A DNA stretch of 49,262 nt from Candidatus Krumholzibacteriia bacterium (GTDB lineage: Bacteria; Krumholzibacteriota; Krumholzibacteriia; LZORAL124-64-63), in assembly GCA_016744705.1 (NCBI GenBank), contig JADGDU010000015.1, forward strand, positions 1-49,262, given 5' to 3'. This document shows, in pieces, positions 7,806 to 16,089 of the stretch. Numbering within the stretch: position 1 is the first letter of the stretch; each line of letters starts with the position of its first letter. Below the pieces are notes generated by a model. The model was not told where the DNA came from, ran no database searches, and saw only the letters and a list, made by a program, of their open reading frames with translations. The position numbers and the translations under genes were made by a program.

Positions 7806-10357
7806 GAAAAAGCAATCACAGCAGCGGAGTAATCCGTCTGCGCGGGCTGCTGATCACGAGCCTTGCGCTCGCGGTTGTGCTGTCCGGTTTGCCGGCCTGG
7901 CCCGGCGGACCTGGCGGCTCGGTAGCTTTGGCCGCGCCAGATGGGAATTCTCCCGTCGATTTGAACACCGCATCTCTGGACGAGATAATGACCCTGCCCA
8001 TCAGTGATGATGTGGCCCGGGCCATTTACAACTACAGAACTTATGTGCGGTTCTTTGGCAATGTCTACGAAGTGAAAGAAGTGGACGGAGTCACCGCCGA
8101 AGTTCTCAATATTCTCAAACCCCTGGTTTCCACCATGCCTCCAGCGGAGCAGGATGCGTCCATTGCCCGTTTGAGCGCCAGTTACCGTCAGGTGCAGCGC
8201 TATTTGGGGCAGGAAGGGTCCAACGAGGGGTTGGCTGATGAATATCTGGATAAGATGCGGAGTCCCCAGAACATCAACAATCTGGATATCTATGACCTGA
8301 TGTCGTACCAGAATGTTTCTCCGGTGGATGCCACAAAAATCCTGAAATCCCGGGAGCGATTGGGACGTTTCGAGAGTTCACGCCAGCTGCGTAGCAGCGA
8401 TGGGCTGCGGTATTTTGCTTACCGCAACCTGCGCGATTTTGTCGTCTACGATGACAAAGATCTGGTGGATGAGAACTCCAATGATATCACTGGTTATTAC
8501 CAGGTTCGTTATCACGAAACACCATTCAGCAACGATGATGACGAGCTGGGCAAGTTTGCCAGCGGCATGCCCCGGGGGCGTTTCGCCGTGGGGGATTATT
8601 ATCTCTACAAGCCCGCCCTGCTGAACAAAATGCGTTTCAGTAGCAAAAGTGGCATCACTGGCGGCGTGATGACCAACCGTGAATTCGGTGAGCAGAACTG
8701 GGACGAGTCGGTGAAGGCTTTCATCGGCGTCAAAGATCTGCGCAACGACAACGGTGGGGTCAAGGGCATATACTTTGGTAACTACCGGGTGGCCTTTGGT
8801 CTGGGTCTGGTCATGGACAATACCGATTACATCCACTTCCGCAAAACCGGTTACGGTTTCAACAAGCGGTTGCTCGGTGTGCACGGCGATCTCAGTCGTA
8901 GTCATGAGTATTCTCTGACTGGTGCTGCCGTGGAAGGCTGGTATGGACCGTTGAACGCCACTCTCTTTGTCTCCAGTGGCAAAAAAGACGGCATCCTCAA
9001 CGATGACGGCACCATCAACCGTTATGTGAGCATGCAGCCCCGGCCCGATGCCGAGTGGCTTGAAGAACGCACCGTTGACGGTATTGCCACGGGCCTGCGC
9101 CGGGATGCTTTCACTGAAAGCATGCTCGGTGGTAACATGAAGTTGATGCTGACTCCCGGAACTTATATCGGTGTTACGGGCTACGAAGCCCGTTACGACA
9201 AAGCCTGGCGCGCCGATGAAACCACTCTGGTGAGCAACAGCGACCTGCTCGAAGCCCGGGACAACGAAATTTGGAACTCCTATAACAGCGTTGTCAGCAA
9301 TGACGACGGGACCACCTCGGAGTACAAATGGCGACGGGTCATGGGTGCCGAAGCACAGACAGTGTTCAACAATGTTTCGATCCAGGGTGAGTACGCTTTC
9401 CTGCAGGATCCTCGCAATAATTTCTTCTCTTCGAAGAACCCCGACGCCTACATCGTCAACGCTTTCAGCCAGTGGAACGATTTGCACCTGCTGGCTATCT
9501 GGCGCGATTACGATGTGGGTTTCGACAACCCATACAACCGTGCTTTCAGTAACGACAATCGCTACGAGCAGACCCTGCTCGGTTCGCCTTATCGCCTGAA
9601 GGACGATCTCTACACCTGGCTCGATTCCAATACGCCCCAGCCCAAACCCGAAAAGGGAATGTTCCTGGAGGCGCGTTACAAGATCAGCCGGAAATTGATC
9701 CTCAGCGGATTGCAGTATGATCAGTGGCAGCGCAAGGCCGACGGAGCCGACATGATGCGTTACACCCTGAAAATGGAGTACCAACCCAAATTCAATCTGC
9801 GTTTCCGCATGCGGCATCGGTATAGCAGTCGCAGCGAACAGAACATCGACGATGTTCGTGTCTACAAGAACTGGGAAAGCCGCTGGCAAGTCATTGCTCT
9901 GCTGAGCAATTACAACCGGTTGGGCTTCACTTACATGACCAGCAACGTCATGTTCCCGGCCCGTGCCCGCCTTGGCGGCACAGCTCCGGGTATTGGTAGC
10001 CCTTCCGTGGGTACCGCCGGTAGTCCGGCCCACGCTTTCGAAGCCCGTTATGAGCACAATCTCACCAAGGGCATCAAGTTCACTTTTGCGTCGTCAGTTT
10101 ATGATGGGTTCCTTTGGAATTTCGAAGGAAACGAATTTGTACTGCTCGATGGCAACGGGTTCCGCAACTGGTTTAAGGTGGAGAGCCGCGTTTCCGAACG
10201 TCTGCTCTTCCAGCTGAAAGTCACGCGCGATCACAACCTGCCCAAAACTTATGTGGATGTGCGTCAGTACGGCGATCTTACGGGGTTAAACCCAGATGCC
10301 AACTACGTGCCCCAGGATGACACCATTATCCGTCTGCAAATGGATTACACGTTCTGA
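7802..10357 (+). CDS. Helix-hairpin-helix protein fused to a large outer-membrane beta-barrel
   Basis: An 851-residue exported protein. A signal peptide with a long n-region (to about residue 45, ending VALAA) is followed by two helix-hairpin-helix units. The first is ComEA-like (VDLNTASLDEIMTLP, about 52-66); the second is near 155-215 (NINNLDIYDLMSY... and SRERLGRFESSRQL). From about residue 230 the chain is rich in alternating aromatic strands and ends in YTF, as outer-membrane barrels do. HhH units usually bind nucleic acid non-specifically, so a DNA-binding periplasmic head on a barrel is plausible, but binding is not shown. It starts with GTG inside the GTGA overlap with the PorV-like gene, suggesting translational coupling. 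The substrate is unknown. Confidence 0.8.
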   Translation: MRKSNHSSGVIRLRGLLITSLALAVVLSGLPAWPGGPGGSVALAAPDGNSPVDLNTASLDEIMTLPISDDVARAIYNYRTYVRFFGNVYEVKEVDGVTAEVLNILKPLVSTMPPAEQDASIARLSASYRQVQRYLGQEGSNEGLADEYLDKMRSPQNINNLDIYDLMSYQNVSPVDATKILKSRERLGRFESSRQLRSSDGLRYFAYRNLRDFVVYDDKDLVDENSNDITGYYQVRYHETPFSNDDDELGKFASGMPRGRFAVGDYYLYKPALLNKMRFSSKSGITGGVMTNREFGEQNWDESVKAFIGVKDLRNDNGGVKGIYFGNYRVAFGLGLVMDNTDYIHFRKTGYGFNKRLLGVHGDLSRSHEYSLTGAAVEGWYGPLNATLFVSSGKKDGILNDDGTINRYVSMQPRPDAEWLEERTVDGIATGLRRDAFTESMLGGNMKLMLTPGTYIGVTGYEARYDKAWRADETTLVSNSDLLEARDNEIWNSYNSVVSNDDGTTSEYKWRRVMGAEAQTVFNNVSIQGEYAFLQDPRNNFFSSKNPDAYIVNAFSQWNDLHLLAIWRDYDVGFDNPYNRAFSNDNRYEQTLLGSPYRLKDDLYTWLDSNTPQPKPEKGMFLEARYKISRKLILSGLQYDQWQRKADGADMMRYTLKMEYQPKFNLRFRMRHRYSSRSEQNIDDVRVYKNWESRWQVIALLSNYNRLGFTYMTSNVMFPARARLGGTAPGIGSPSVGTAGSPAHAFEARYEHNLTKGIKFTFASSVYDGFLWNFEGNEFVLLDGNGFRNWFKVESRVSERLLFQLKVTRDHNLPKTYVDVRQYGDLTGLNPDANYVPQDDTIIRLQMDYTF

Positions 10358-10379
10358 TAGATCTGAGGAGACTGCAGAG

Positions 10380-11720
10380 ATGAGTAAAAGAATTTCAATC
10401 AATGCGATGACGGGCGCCTTAGGGGCCCTGGTATTGCTCGGCCTGATGGTCAGCGCTGTTCCTTCGGGTGCGGTGCCGCAAATCATGACCGAATACGGCG
10501 ATCAGATGGCATGGCGTGGAGCCGACATCAATGCCATGGGTGGCACAGGCGTGGCTCTGTACCGCGGTGGCCTTTCCAATGTTTATAATCCGGCCATGCT
10601 GACCAGCGGACCTGATAACGGTCGGTTTGATATCAGTTTGTCCCTGGATCAGGAGCACGAAGACCGCTTCCAGCCTCTGTTCGACGCCTTCAACAGTTGG
10701 GTGGCCGACGCGGCCATTGCCAGCAACAGGGAACACTACTGGCAGACAGGTTTTGCCATTGCCGGCGCGCCTCTGGGAGAGACCACTCCCATCCGGGTGG
10801 GGCTGTCCCTGGTGGATCGTTACCCCTTCCAATACAGCTTCGCTGAGGAATTGCGTAACCCCAGTCCTTACCCTGCGGGTTCGGGCGAGCCAGCTCGTGA
10901 TCAAATCATCGAGTTGCGGGAGCGGGAAGTCACTGGCACTTTGCGCACCTTATCTCTGGGTGTTGGTGCCGATGTGGATGATGAAATCTCCATCGGTATG
11001 GCTGTCCATTACGCCTTTGGCGTGCGCAAGGAGACCAACTCCGTGCGGGATTATGTCACCGATGGAAATAGCTACAACGACATGACCGAATTCGACATGG
11101 ATGGTGTCAATTTCAGTCTGGGCGTGCGTGGAAAAATCAGTGAGCGTGTGGAACTGGGCCTGTCCTGGGAAAGCCAGCTTTATACCACCGGTGATTACAG
11201 CAACACCCATTTTGACGGTGCTACTGATATGTCCGTGGATACTGATTGGGGCGGCTACATTCGTTACCCCAACATCTATCGGGCGGGTTTGACCTTTATG
11301 CCCCAGACCGATCCTAAAACCATCTTCACCATTGAAGCTGAGTTGATGGCCTGGAGCGAACTGGCAGACAGCAGCAATCCAGGTTACGATAACCCTATGA
11401 ATCTGCAGGATACCTTCGATGTGCGCATCGGGTTGGAACACCGTTTTTATAACAACATGCCCCTGCGATTTGGATTCCGTCGTTTCGACAGTTATATGGA
11501 CCGCGAGACCGGAACCAGTGTTTTCTCCGCGGGCAGTGCTTTTGCTGTCGGGCGTGGAGAAGTGGCCGTGTCCGTGGAGCTGGGCAAAGTCACCAGTATC
11601 CTGCCACACCAGTTCCCTTATCCGGATGATTATTTCGGGGACAGTTACGAAACCGATCCGGAAGCCCGAGTGGAAGATACACGTTTCCGCATCGGCGTTG
11701 GTTACACGCAGAACTTCTAG
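10380..11720 (+). CDS. OMPP1/FadL-like outer-membrane transport protein
   Basis: A 446-residue protein with an N-terminal signal peptide (about 32 residues, ending PSGA) and a FadL/OMPP1-type start, including INAMGGTGVALYRGG and NVYNPAML (the NPA motif). Repeating amphipathic strands follow, and the chain ends in a Phe (GYTQNF). FadL proteins move hydrophobic or aromatic small molecules through the outer membrane by lateral diffusion; the cargo here cannot be told. Start ATG 10380 follows GAGGAGACTGCAGAG. The 22-bp gap after the HhH-barrel gene and shared direction support one transcript with the other envelope genes. Confidence 0.82.
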   Translation: MSKRISINAMTGALGALVLLGLMVSAVPSGAVPQIMTEYGDQMAWRGADINAMGGTGVALYRGGLSNVYNPAMLTSGPDNGRFDISLSLDQEHEDRFQPLFDAFNSWVADAAIASNREHYWQTGFAIAGAPLGETTPIRVGLSLVDRYPFQYSFAEELRNPSPYPAGSGEPARDQIIELREREVTGTLRTLSLGVGADVDDEISIGMAVHYAFGVRKETNSVRDYVTDGNSYNDMTEFDMDGVNFSLGVRGKISERVELGLSWESQLYTTGDYSNTHFDGATDMSVDTDWGGYIRYPNIYRAGLTFMPQTDPKTIFTIEAELMAWSELADSSNPGYDNPMNLQDTFDVRIGLEHRFYNNMPLRFGFRRFDSYMDRETGTSVFSAGSAFAVGRGEVAVSVELGKVTSILPHQFPYPDDYFGDSYETDPEARVEDTRFRIGVGYTQNF

Positions 11721-11766
11721 GTTCTGCTGACGAGAATCGCCTCAGGCGGTTGAAAGCGAGAAAGAG

Positions 11767-13491
11767 ATGATGAACAAACGCGGCACGATATTATCGTTTT
11801 TGCTGCTATCAATATTGGTTCTGGTCGGCGTTCTGAATGCTGGCGCGGCGGATAAGGAAGATGATGGCATCCTCCGGATTCACCTGATGTGGACCAACGA
11901 CGTTCATGGGCACATTGCCCCTGAGCCAGCCCGCTTCATGAATCCAGCCTTCCCGCCACCTCTGGGTGGTGGGGCTTCGGCCGCGCGTTACATCAAGAGT
12001 GTGCGCGCCAAAGCCGAAGCCGCCGGTGAAGAAGTGTTGCTGGTGGATGTGGGCGACATGTGGCAGGGCACTCCTATCGGGAGCAAGACCCAAGGCACGG
12101 CCGTCATTGAATATTTCAATGCCATCGGTTACGACTTTGCGGTTCCCGGGAACCATGATTTTGACAAGGGTAAGGTCAATGCTGAGCGTTTGGCTCGCAT
12201 GTCCAATTTCCCCTGGATCTGCTGCAATCTGGCCGATGAAGAAACCGGCGAGATGGTGGATTGGGTAAAGCCTGAACTCATGATTGATGTTCAGGGTATC
12301 AAAATTGGCGTCGTGGGTATCATCACCCCTTCGACTAAGAGCATGAGCTTCCCCAAAAACGTCCAGGGCCTGGATTTTATGGATATGCCTTCCCAGGTCT
12401 CTGAATACCGGGACCGTCTGAAAAGCGATGGGGCCGATCTGATCTTCCTGGCTATTCACGAGGGGCTTCCGTATGACCCCAAAGAAGGCTGGAAACGCAT
12501 CGCCGGTGGAGAAGAAACCGAAACTGCCGGTGAGCAACAGGGCACCTTCGGGAGTAACTATTCCAACTACGGCATGAACCTGATGGAACTGGTGCACGAA
12601 GTGCCGGGTATCGATTTTGCTGTAGGCGGGCACACCCACCGGGGTTACCACGAACCCTGGATCGATCCGGTGAACCACACCATGTGTTTTGAAAGTTTTG
12701 GCAACGGCAGCAGCATCGGCCACGCCATTCTGTTGGTGGATCGCGAATCCAAAAGCCTGATCGGTTATGAAGGCAGCCATGATCGGGGCACGTTGATCAC
12801 TCTTTTCGAAGATGAGATCTGGCCCGATGCTGAAATTGCCGAAGTCATCCGCCCGCACCATGAAATGGCTGAAGCGGAGATGAACAAAGTGGTTGGCCGC
12901 ACCGCTGTGGCCCTGGGCCGTGGCGATGCCGGTTCCAACCTGGTGGGAAATCTGGTAACCGATGCCATGGTGGAGTACTTCCAAGCGGATTTCAGTTTCC
13001 AGAATAAAGGTGGCCTGCGGGCTGACCTGCCTTCGGGAAACCTGACCAGCCGTGATATTTTCAGTGTCTTGCCCTTTGGCAATGAGTTGGTTGTGGTGGA
13101 GATGGACGGCCGCATGGTCCGGCGCATCATTGAACGCAAGGTTGCCGGCAAGAGCGGCGGACTGGTCATCGGTGGCGCCAAAATGTCCTACGACCCCCAG
13201 CGGGCTGATTATGACCGTGTGGTGGAACTGGAAATCAATGGTGAACCTTGGGATGGCAACCGGATGTATAAGGTTGTTTGCACCAACTTCCTCATGGAAG
13301 GCAACAGTGGCCTGGACTTCCTGACTGGTATCAAGGGAGATAAAATTTTTCCCTCGGGTATCACCACCTCCGAATCGGTGGAGCACTACCTTGAATTGCA
13401 CTCTCCGGTGCGCCCCAGGGTGGATGAACGTTGGGTTGAAAAACCCGGCTTCAGCCAGGCTTCCTATTTGGGAGTGGAATATTTGCCGTAA
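11767..13491 (+). CDS. Secreted 5'-nucleotidase / UDP-sugar hydrolase family metallophosphatase
   Basis: A 574-residue protein with signal peptide (about residues 1-28), a calcineurin-like metallophosphatase domain and the C-terminal 5'-nucleotidase domain, as in UshA/YfkN. Di-metal motifs are TNDVHGH (43-49), VDVGDMWQG, PGNHDFD and GGHTHRG. The C-terminal substrate domain shows NLVTDAM, NKGGLRADL and DIFSVLPFGN. The family removes phosphate from extracytoplasmic nucleotides. It is last in the envelope operon, 46 bp after the FadL-like gene. A small CGCCT-C-AGGCG palindrome lies in that gap. A strong terminator follows. Nucleotide scavenging is a fair inference; substrate preference is not visible. 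Confidence 0.92.
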   Translation: MMNKRGTILSFLLLSILVLVGVLNAGAADKEDDGILRIHLMWTNDVHGHIAPEPARFMNPAFPPPLGGGASAARYIKSVRAKAEAAGEEVLLVDVGDMWQGTPIGSKTQGTAVIEYFNAIGYDFAVPGNHDFDKGKVNAERLARMSNFPWICCNLADEETGEMVDWVKPELMIDVQGIKIGVVGIITPSTKSMSFPKNVQGLDFMDMPSQVSEYRDRLKSDGADLIFLAIHEGLPYDPKEGWKRIAGGEETETAGEQQGTFGSNYSNYGMNLMELVHEVPGIDFAVGGHTHRGYHEPWIDPVNHTMCFESFGNGSSIGHAILLVDRESKSLIGYEGSHDRGTLITLFEDEIWPDAEIAEVIRPHHEMAEAEMNKVVGRTAVALGRGDAGSNLVGNLVTDAMVEYFQADFSFQNKGGLRADLPSGNLTSRDIFSVLPFGNELVVVEMDGRMVRRIIERKVAGKSGGLVIGGAKMSYDPQRADYDRVVELEINGEPWDGNRMYKVVCTNFLMEGNSGLDFLTGIKGDKIFPSGITTSESVEHYLELHSPVRPRVDERWVEKPGFSQASYLGVEYLP

Positions 13492-13551
13492 TCGTTAGAA
13501 TTATTGCAATCTGGTGTCCAGAATGCAGTTACAGATAAATTCATGCTTAAG

Positions 13552-13594
13552 CCCGCCCCTGACTGACCGAAACCTTAGTCAGAGGCGGGTTTTT
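13552..13594 (+). terminator. Rho-independent terminator ending the envelope operon
   Basis: The stem pairs 13552-13564 with 13577-13589 (CCCGCC..TGACT against AGTCA..GGCGGG) with one mismatch and a 12-base loop, followed by TTTTT at 13590-13594. Confidence 0.92.
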
Positions 13595-13688
13595 GATTTG
13601 GGCCCCACCCGATCAGAGTGACCCCCTCGCCACTGAAGGTTCTTTTGATGCAAAGCTCCTTCAATAAGGACATGGAAGTCCTCAGGCG

Positions 13689-14963
13689 GTGCCAGGATGG
13701 CACCAGAACAAGGCGGACACGGACGTGAAGATTCTCAAAAAAGAAAAACGCAATGAGCAACTGCTCAGATTTGCCACCCACATGAACAAAATGGTGGTGG
13801 GCCAGCCCCAGGCTATCGATAAACTCACTGACAGTTTCAGCCGGCTCATTGCCGGGGTTCATGACCCCGAGTCGCCTCTGCTGACGATGATGTTTATGGG
13901 CCCCACCGGCGTGGGAAAAACCGAAACAGTGCGCGCCCTGGCCGAGTCCGTTTTTGGCAACAAGCGGGCCTACACCCGGGTCAACTGCCAGGAATATTCA
14001 GCCCATTACAACATCAGCAAACTGTTGGGCTCGCCTCCGGGTTATGTGGGGGGAGAAATCCGTCCTCTGCTGGCCCAGGAAAATATCGACAGGCACCACC
14101 GCAAGGCTTTGGAAAACCAATCCGGCCTGGTCAGCGAAGCCGGCAGCAAACTCAACTCCATGTACCCACCGGAGTCAGAAAAAAATCTCTCCATCATTCT
14201 TTTTGATGAGATCGAGAAAGCCCATCCCAAACTTTGGAATCTGCTGTTGGGCATGCTGGAAGACGGCACTGTGGTCCTGGGAAATAATGAAGAAGTGGAC
14301 TTCCGCCAGTCCATCATCATCCTGACGACCAACGTAGGCAGCGAAGCCATGGGAGCGCACCTGGCCCAGAACAACATCGGCTTCTCTTCGGGCATCACCG
14401 ACAATAAAATGGATACCGACATTGAAGAAGCCGCCATGCGCGAAGCCAAAAAGGTATTCCCTTTCGAGTTCCTGAATCGCTTCGACGATATCATCACCTA
14501 CCACACCTTGAAGCAACAGCACCTGTACAGCATTCTGGACATTCTCATTGCCCAGATTCATCACCGGTCGCTGATGTGCGCCGAACCTTTCCTGCTGGAA
14601 ATCACTCCCGAAGCCAAAACCAAACTGGTGGAAGCCGGCACTGATATTCAATACGGTGCCCGTCCTCTCAAGAGGGTTGTGGAGAAAGAAGTGGTGACAC
14701 CCATCTCGCATTACATCTGCAGTGAGCAAATTCGTAAGGGCGACCTGATCACGGTGGATATTGAAGATGGGGAATTTCTTTTCCGCAAAGAAACCGGAGT
14801 CACCAGCTGGGAAGAACTTGAGAGCCTTGGGCCTTTCCCCGAAGCCCAATGGGCCAAAGAAGATTTGGGCGTCAAGGACGACGGTGGCGAGAAAAAACAG
14901 ATTGTAGAAGAGATCACTCAGGTGGTGGCAGCCGCGGGGGTTTTGACTGGGGCTGAAGACTAA
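13689..14963 (+). CDS. Stand-alone Clp/Hsp100 D2-like AAA+ ATPase
   Basis: A 424-residue protein with a single AAA+ module resembling the second ATPase domain of ClpB/ClpA, plus the C-terminal D2-small domain. Visible are VVGQPQAI, Walker A GPTGVGKT, the substrate-gripping pore loop GSPPGYVGG, Walker B IILFDEIEKAH, sensor-1 LTTNVGS, the arginine-finger region FLNRFDDII and GARPLKRVVEKEV. There is no N domain, no first ATPase domain and no ClpX zinc finger. About 35 residues are inserted between the pore loop and Walker B. The start is uncertain: GTG 13689, or GTG 13725, which has AGGCGG upstream. It stands alone between two terminators. It is likely an unfoldase; partner protease and substrate are unknown. 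Confidence 0.85.
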   Translation: MPGWHQNKADTDVKILKKEKRNEQLLRFATHMNKMVVGQPQAIDKLTDSFSRLIAGVHDPESPLLTMMFMGPTGVGKTETVRALAESVFGNKRAYTRVNCQEYSAHYNISKLLGSPPGYVGGEIRPLLAQENIDRHHRKALENQSGLVSEAGSKLNSMYPPESEKNLSIILFDEIEKAHPKLWNLLLGMLEDGTVVLGNNEEVDFRQSIIILTTNVGSEAMGAHLAQNNIGFSSGITDNKMDTDIEEAAMREAKKVFPFEFLNRFDDIITYHTLKQQHLYSILDILIAQIHHRSLMCAEPFLLEITPEAKTKLVEAGTDIQYGARPLKRVVEKEVVTPISHYICSEQIRKGDLITVDIEDGEFLFRKETGVTSWEELESLGPFPEAQWAKEDLGVKDDGGEKKQIVEEITQVVAAAGVLTGAED

Positions 14964-14979
14964 GGCTACTCTTAGGACT

Positions 14980-15024
14980 AAAAACAAAGCCGGGATCCTG
15001 TCATGGGGTCCTGGTTTTGTTTTT
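14980..15024 (+). terminator. Terminator after the AAA+ ATPase gene
   Basis: A long stem pairs 14980-14998 with 15007-15024, the AAAACAAA/TTTTGTTTT outer part and the GG.CC inner part using G-T pairs, with a short loop and a T-rich 3' arm. It lies just downstream of the stop codon. Confidence 0.75.
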
Positions 15025-15115
15025 AGGCCATGTGAGGGTGATGGCCCAAAAATTGAATCTCATAGGGGGAAAGATCCAACATCATTGCTTTCCGCACGCT
15101 TAAGGCAGGTTCGAT

Positions 15116-15670
15116 ATGCAACGCAATATCCCATTCTTCCTCTTGATGGCCCTTATGGCCGCGTTTTTACTCACTGGATGCTCTACTCCCGGCGAACCCG
15201 AAGAATTGGTTTATGGTGGCAATACGCAATCTGATGATGATCCCTACATCCCGCAGGTTGTGACCGGGGTCAATGTGGGCAACGTAGCTCCTGACTTCAC
15301 TCTGCCTGACACTTATGGCGAGGATGTGGTCCTGTCCGGTCTGCGCGGCACTCCGGTGCTGCTGTATTTCTGGGCCACAGGATGTGTCTATTGTGAAGAG
15401 CAACATCCTCGCATGCAGGACTTTTATGAAACCTACCCGGATGACCTACAGGTGATCTCAGTCAACCTTGGCGATGACCCTGATTTGGTCAACGCCTATA
15501 TGGGCGATCACAATCTGACCTTCCCCTGCCTGGTCGCTGATTCCGCTACGCAAAGCGCTTACAATGCCACCAGTGTGCCGTTGGCTATAATACTGGATGC
15601 CGAAGGTGTGGTCACTTTCAACAACCATCCAGGCTATATGGTCGAGGCCGATTTGCAGGATTCGTTTTAG
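15116..15670 (+). CDS. TlpA/ResA-like thioredoxin-fold lipoprotein
   Basis: A 184-residue lipoprotein with lipobox LLTGC (lipidated Cys22) and an AhpC-TSA/redoxin fold. APDFTLPD opens the domain, the redox motif is C90-V-Y-C93 in FWATGCVYC, and the cis-proline loop is TSVPLAIIL. Such proteins reduce or shuffle thiols in extracytoplasmic proteins, for example in cytochrome c maturation. The C-terminus stops soon after the last strand (LQDSF), slightly shorter than many TlpA proteins. The start ATG follows AAGGCAGG. It is monocistronic between terminators at 14980 and 15692. Redox class is firm; client proteins are not identifiable. Confidence 0.9.
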   Translation: MQRNIPFFLLMALMAAFLLTGCSTPGEPEELVYGGNTQSDDDPYIPQVVTGVNVGNVAPDFTLPDTYGEDVVLSGLRGTPVLLYFWATGCVYCEEQHPRMQDFYETYPDDLQVISVNLGDDPDLVNAYMGDHNLTFPCLVADSATQSAYNATSVPLAIILDAEGVVTFNNHPGYMVEADLQDSF

Positions 15671-15691
15671 GCACTAGTAGACAGTAAATGA

Positions 15692-15723
15692 CAAAGACCT
15701 CGGCCTTTCGGTCGAGGTCTTTG
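15692..15723. terminator. Bidirectional hairpin terminator
   Basis: A perfect 11-bp stem (CAAAGACCTCG at 15692-15702 with CGAGGTCTTTG at 15713-15723) lies between the convergent thioredoxin lipoprotein and zinc-ribbon genes. Both strands read through AAA/TTT ends, so it can serve either direction. Confidence 0.85.
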
Positions 15724-15749
15724 CGTAAAACTGAAAACTTATTGGCGGT

Positions 15750-16088
15750 TTAGGGCCAATAAAGAATGCGTCCACAACTCTCGCATTTTTGCACCCGGCT
15801 GGCATTGGTCTTACTGACGAACTGAGCCGGAATGTTGGCAAAACAGCCAGTGCAGAGGTTGTTCACCACGGGCACTACGGCGTGGCCGAATTTTTCGGTC
15901 AGCCGGCGGTACCAGCTCATGTGGCGGGGATCGACTTTTTTAGCGAGTTCCTCATGGGCGGCCTTCAGGTTTTCGAGTCCACCGTGGGTGAAACCCATTC
16001 CTTCAAGTTCTTCGCCCTGGGTTTCCACCTCTTTGATCATGCCTTCCATGTCCTGCAGGGCCACGAGAATTTGCAGCTGAGGATTCAT
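15750..16088 (-). CDS. Small zinc-ribbon protein (CT398 / zf-RING_7 C-terminal type)
   Basis: A 112-residue protein. The C-terminal part (VVPVVNNLCTGCFANIP ... CESCGRILYWP) matches the C4 zinc ribbon at the end of CT398-like coiled-coil proteins, with two CxxC pairs. The N-terminal 60 residues are a short charged helix instead of the roughly 170-residue coiled coil of the usual 230-240-residue family members, so this is a shortened form. The start lies one base after the stop of the upstream EIIA gene, with GGAGAG as ribosome site, so the two are co-translated. Function is not established; protein or nucleic-acid binding is possible. Confidence 0.8.
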   Translation of the reverse strand: MNPQLQILVALQDMEGMIKEVETQGEELEGMGFTHGGLENLKAAHEELAKKVDPRHMSWYRRLTEKFGHAVVPVVNNLCTGCFANIPAQFVSKTNASRVQKCESCGRILYWP

Positions 16089-16089
16089 G

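Noticed and set aside
8378..10057. Open frame of 559 codons antisense to the HhH-barrel gene
   Set aside because: It mirrors the codon bias of the strong coding gene on the plus strand, has no recognisable domain and no ribosome site.
11809..13401. Open frame of 530 codons antisense to the 5'-nucleotidase gene
   Set aside because: Shadow of a clearly assigned gene; the product is His/Gln-rich low-complexity sequence without family features.
15039..15060. Sigma-54-like TGGCCC-N5-TTGA before the thioredoxin lipoprotein
   Set aside because: It lacks the invariant GC of the -12 element.
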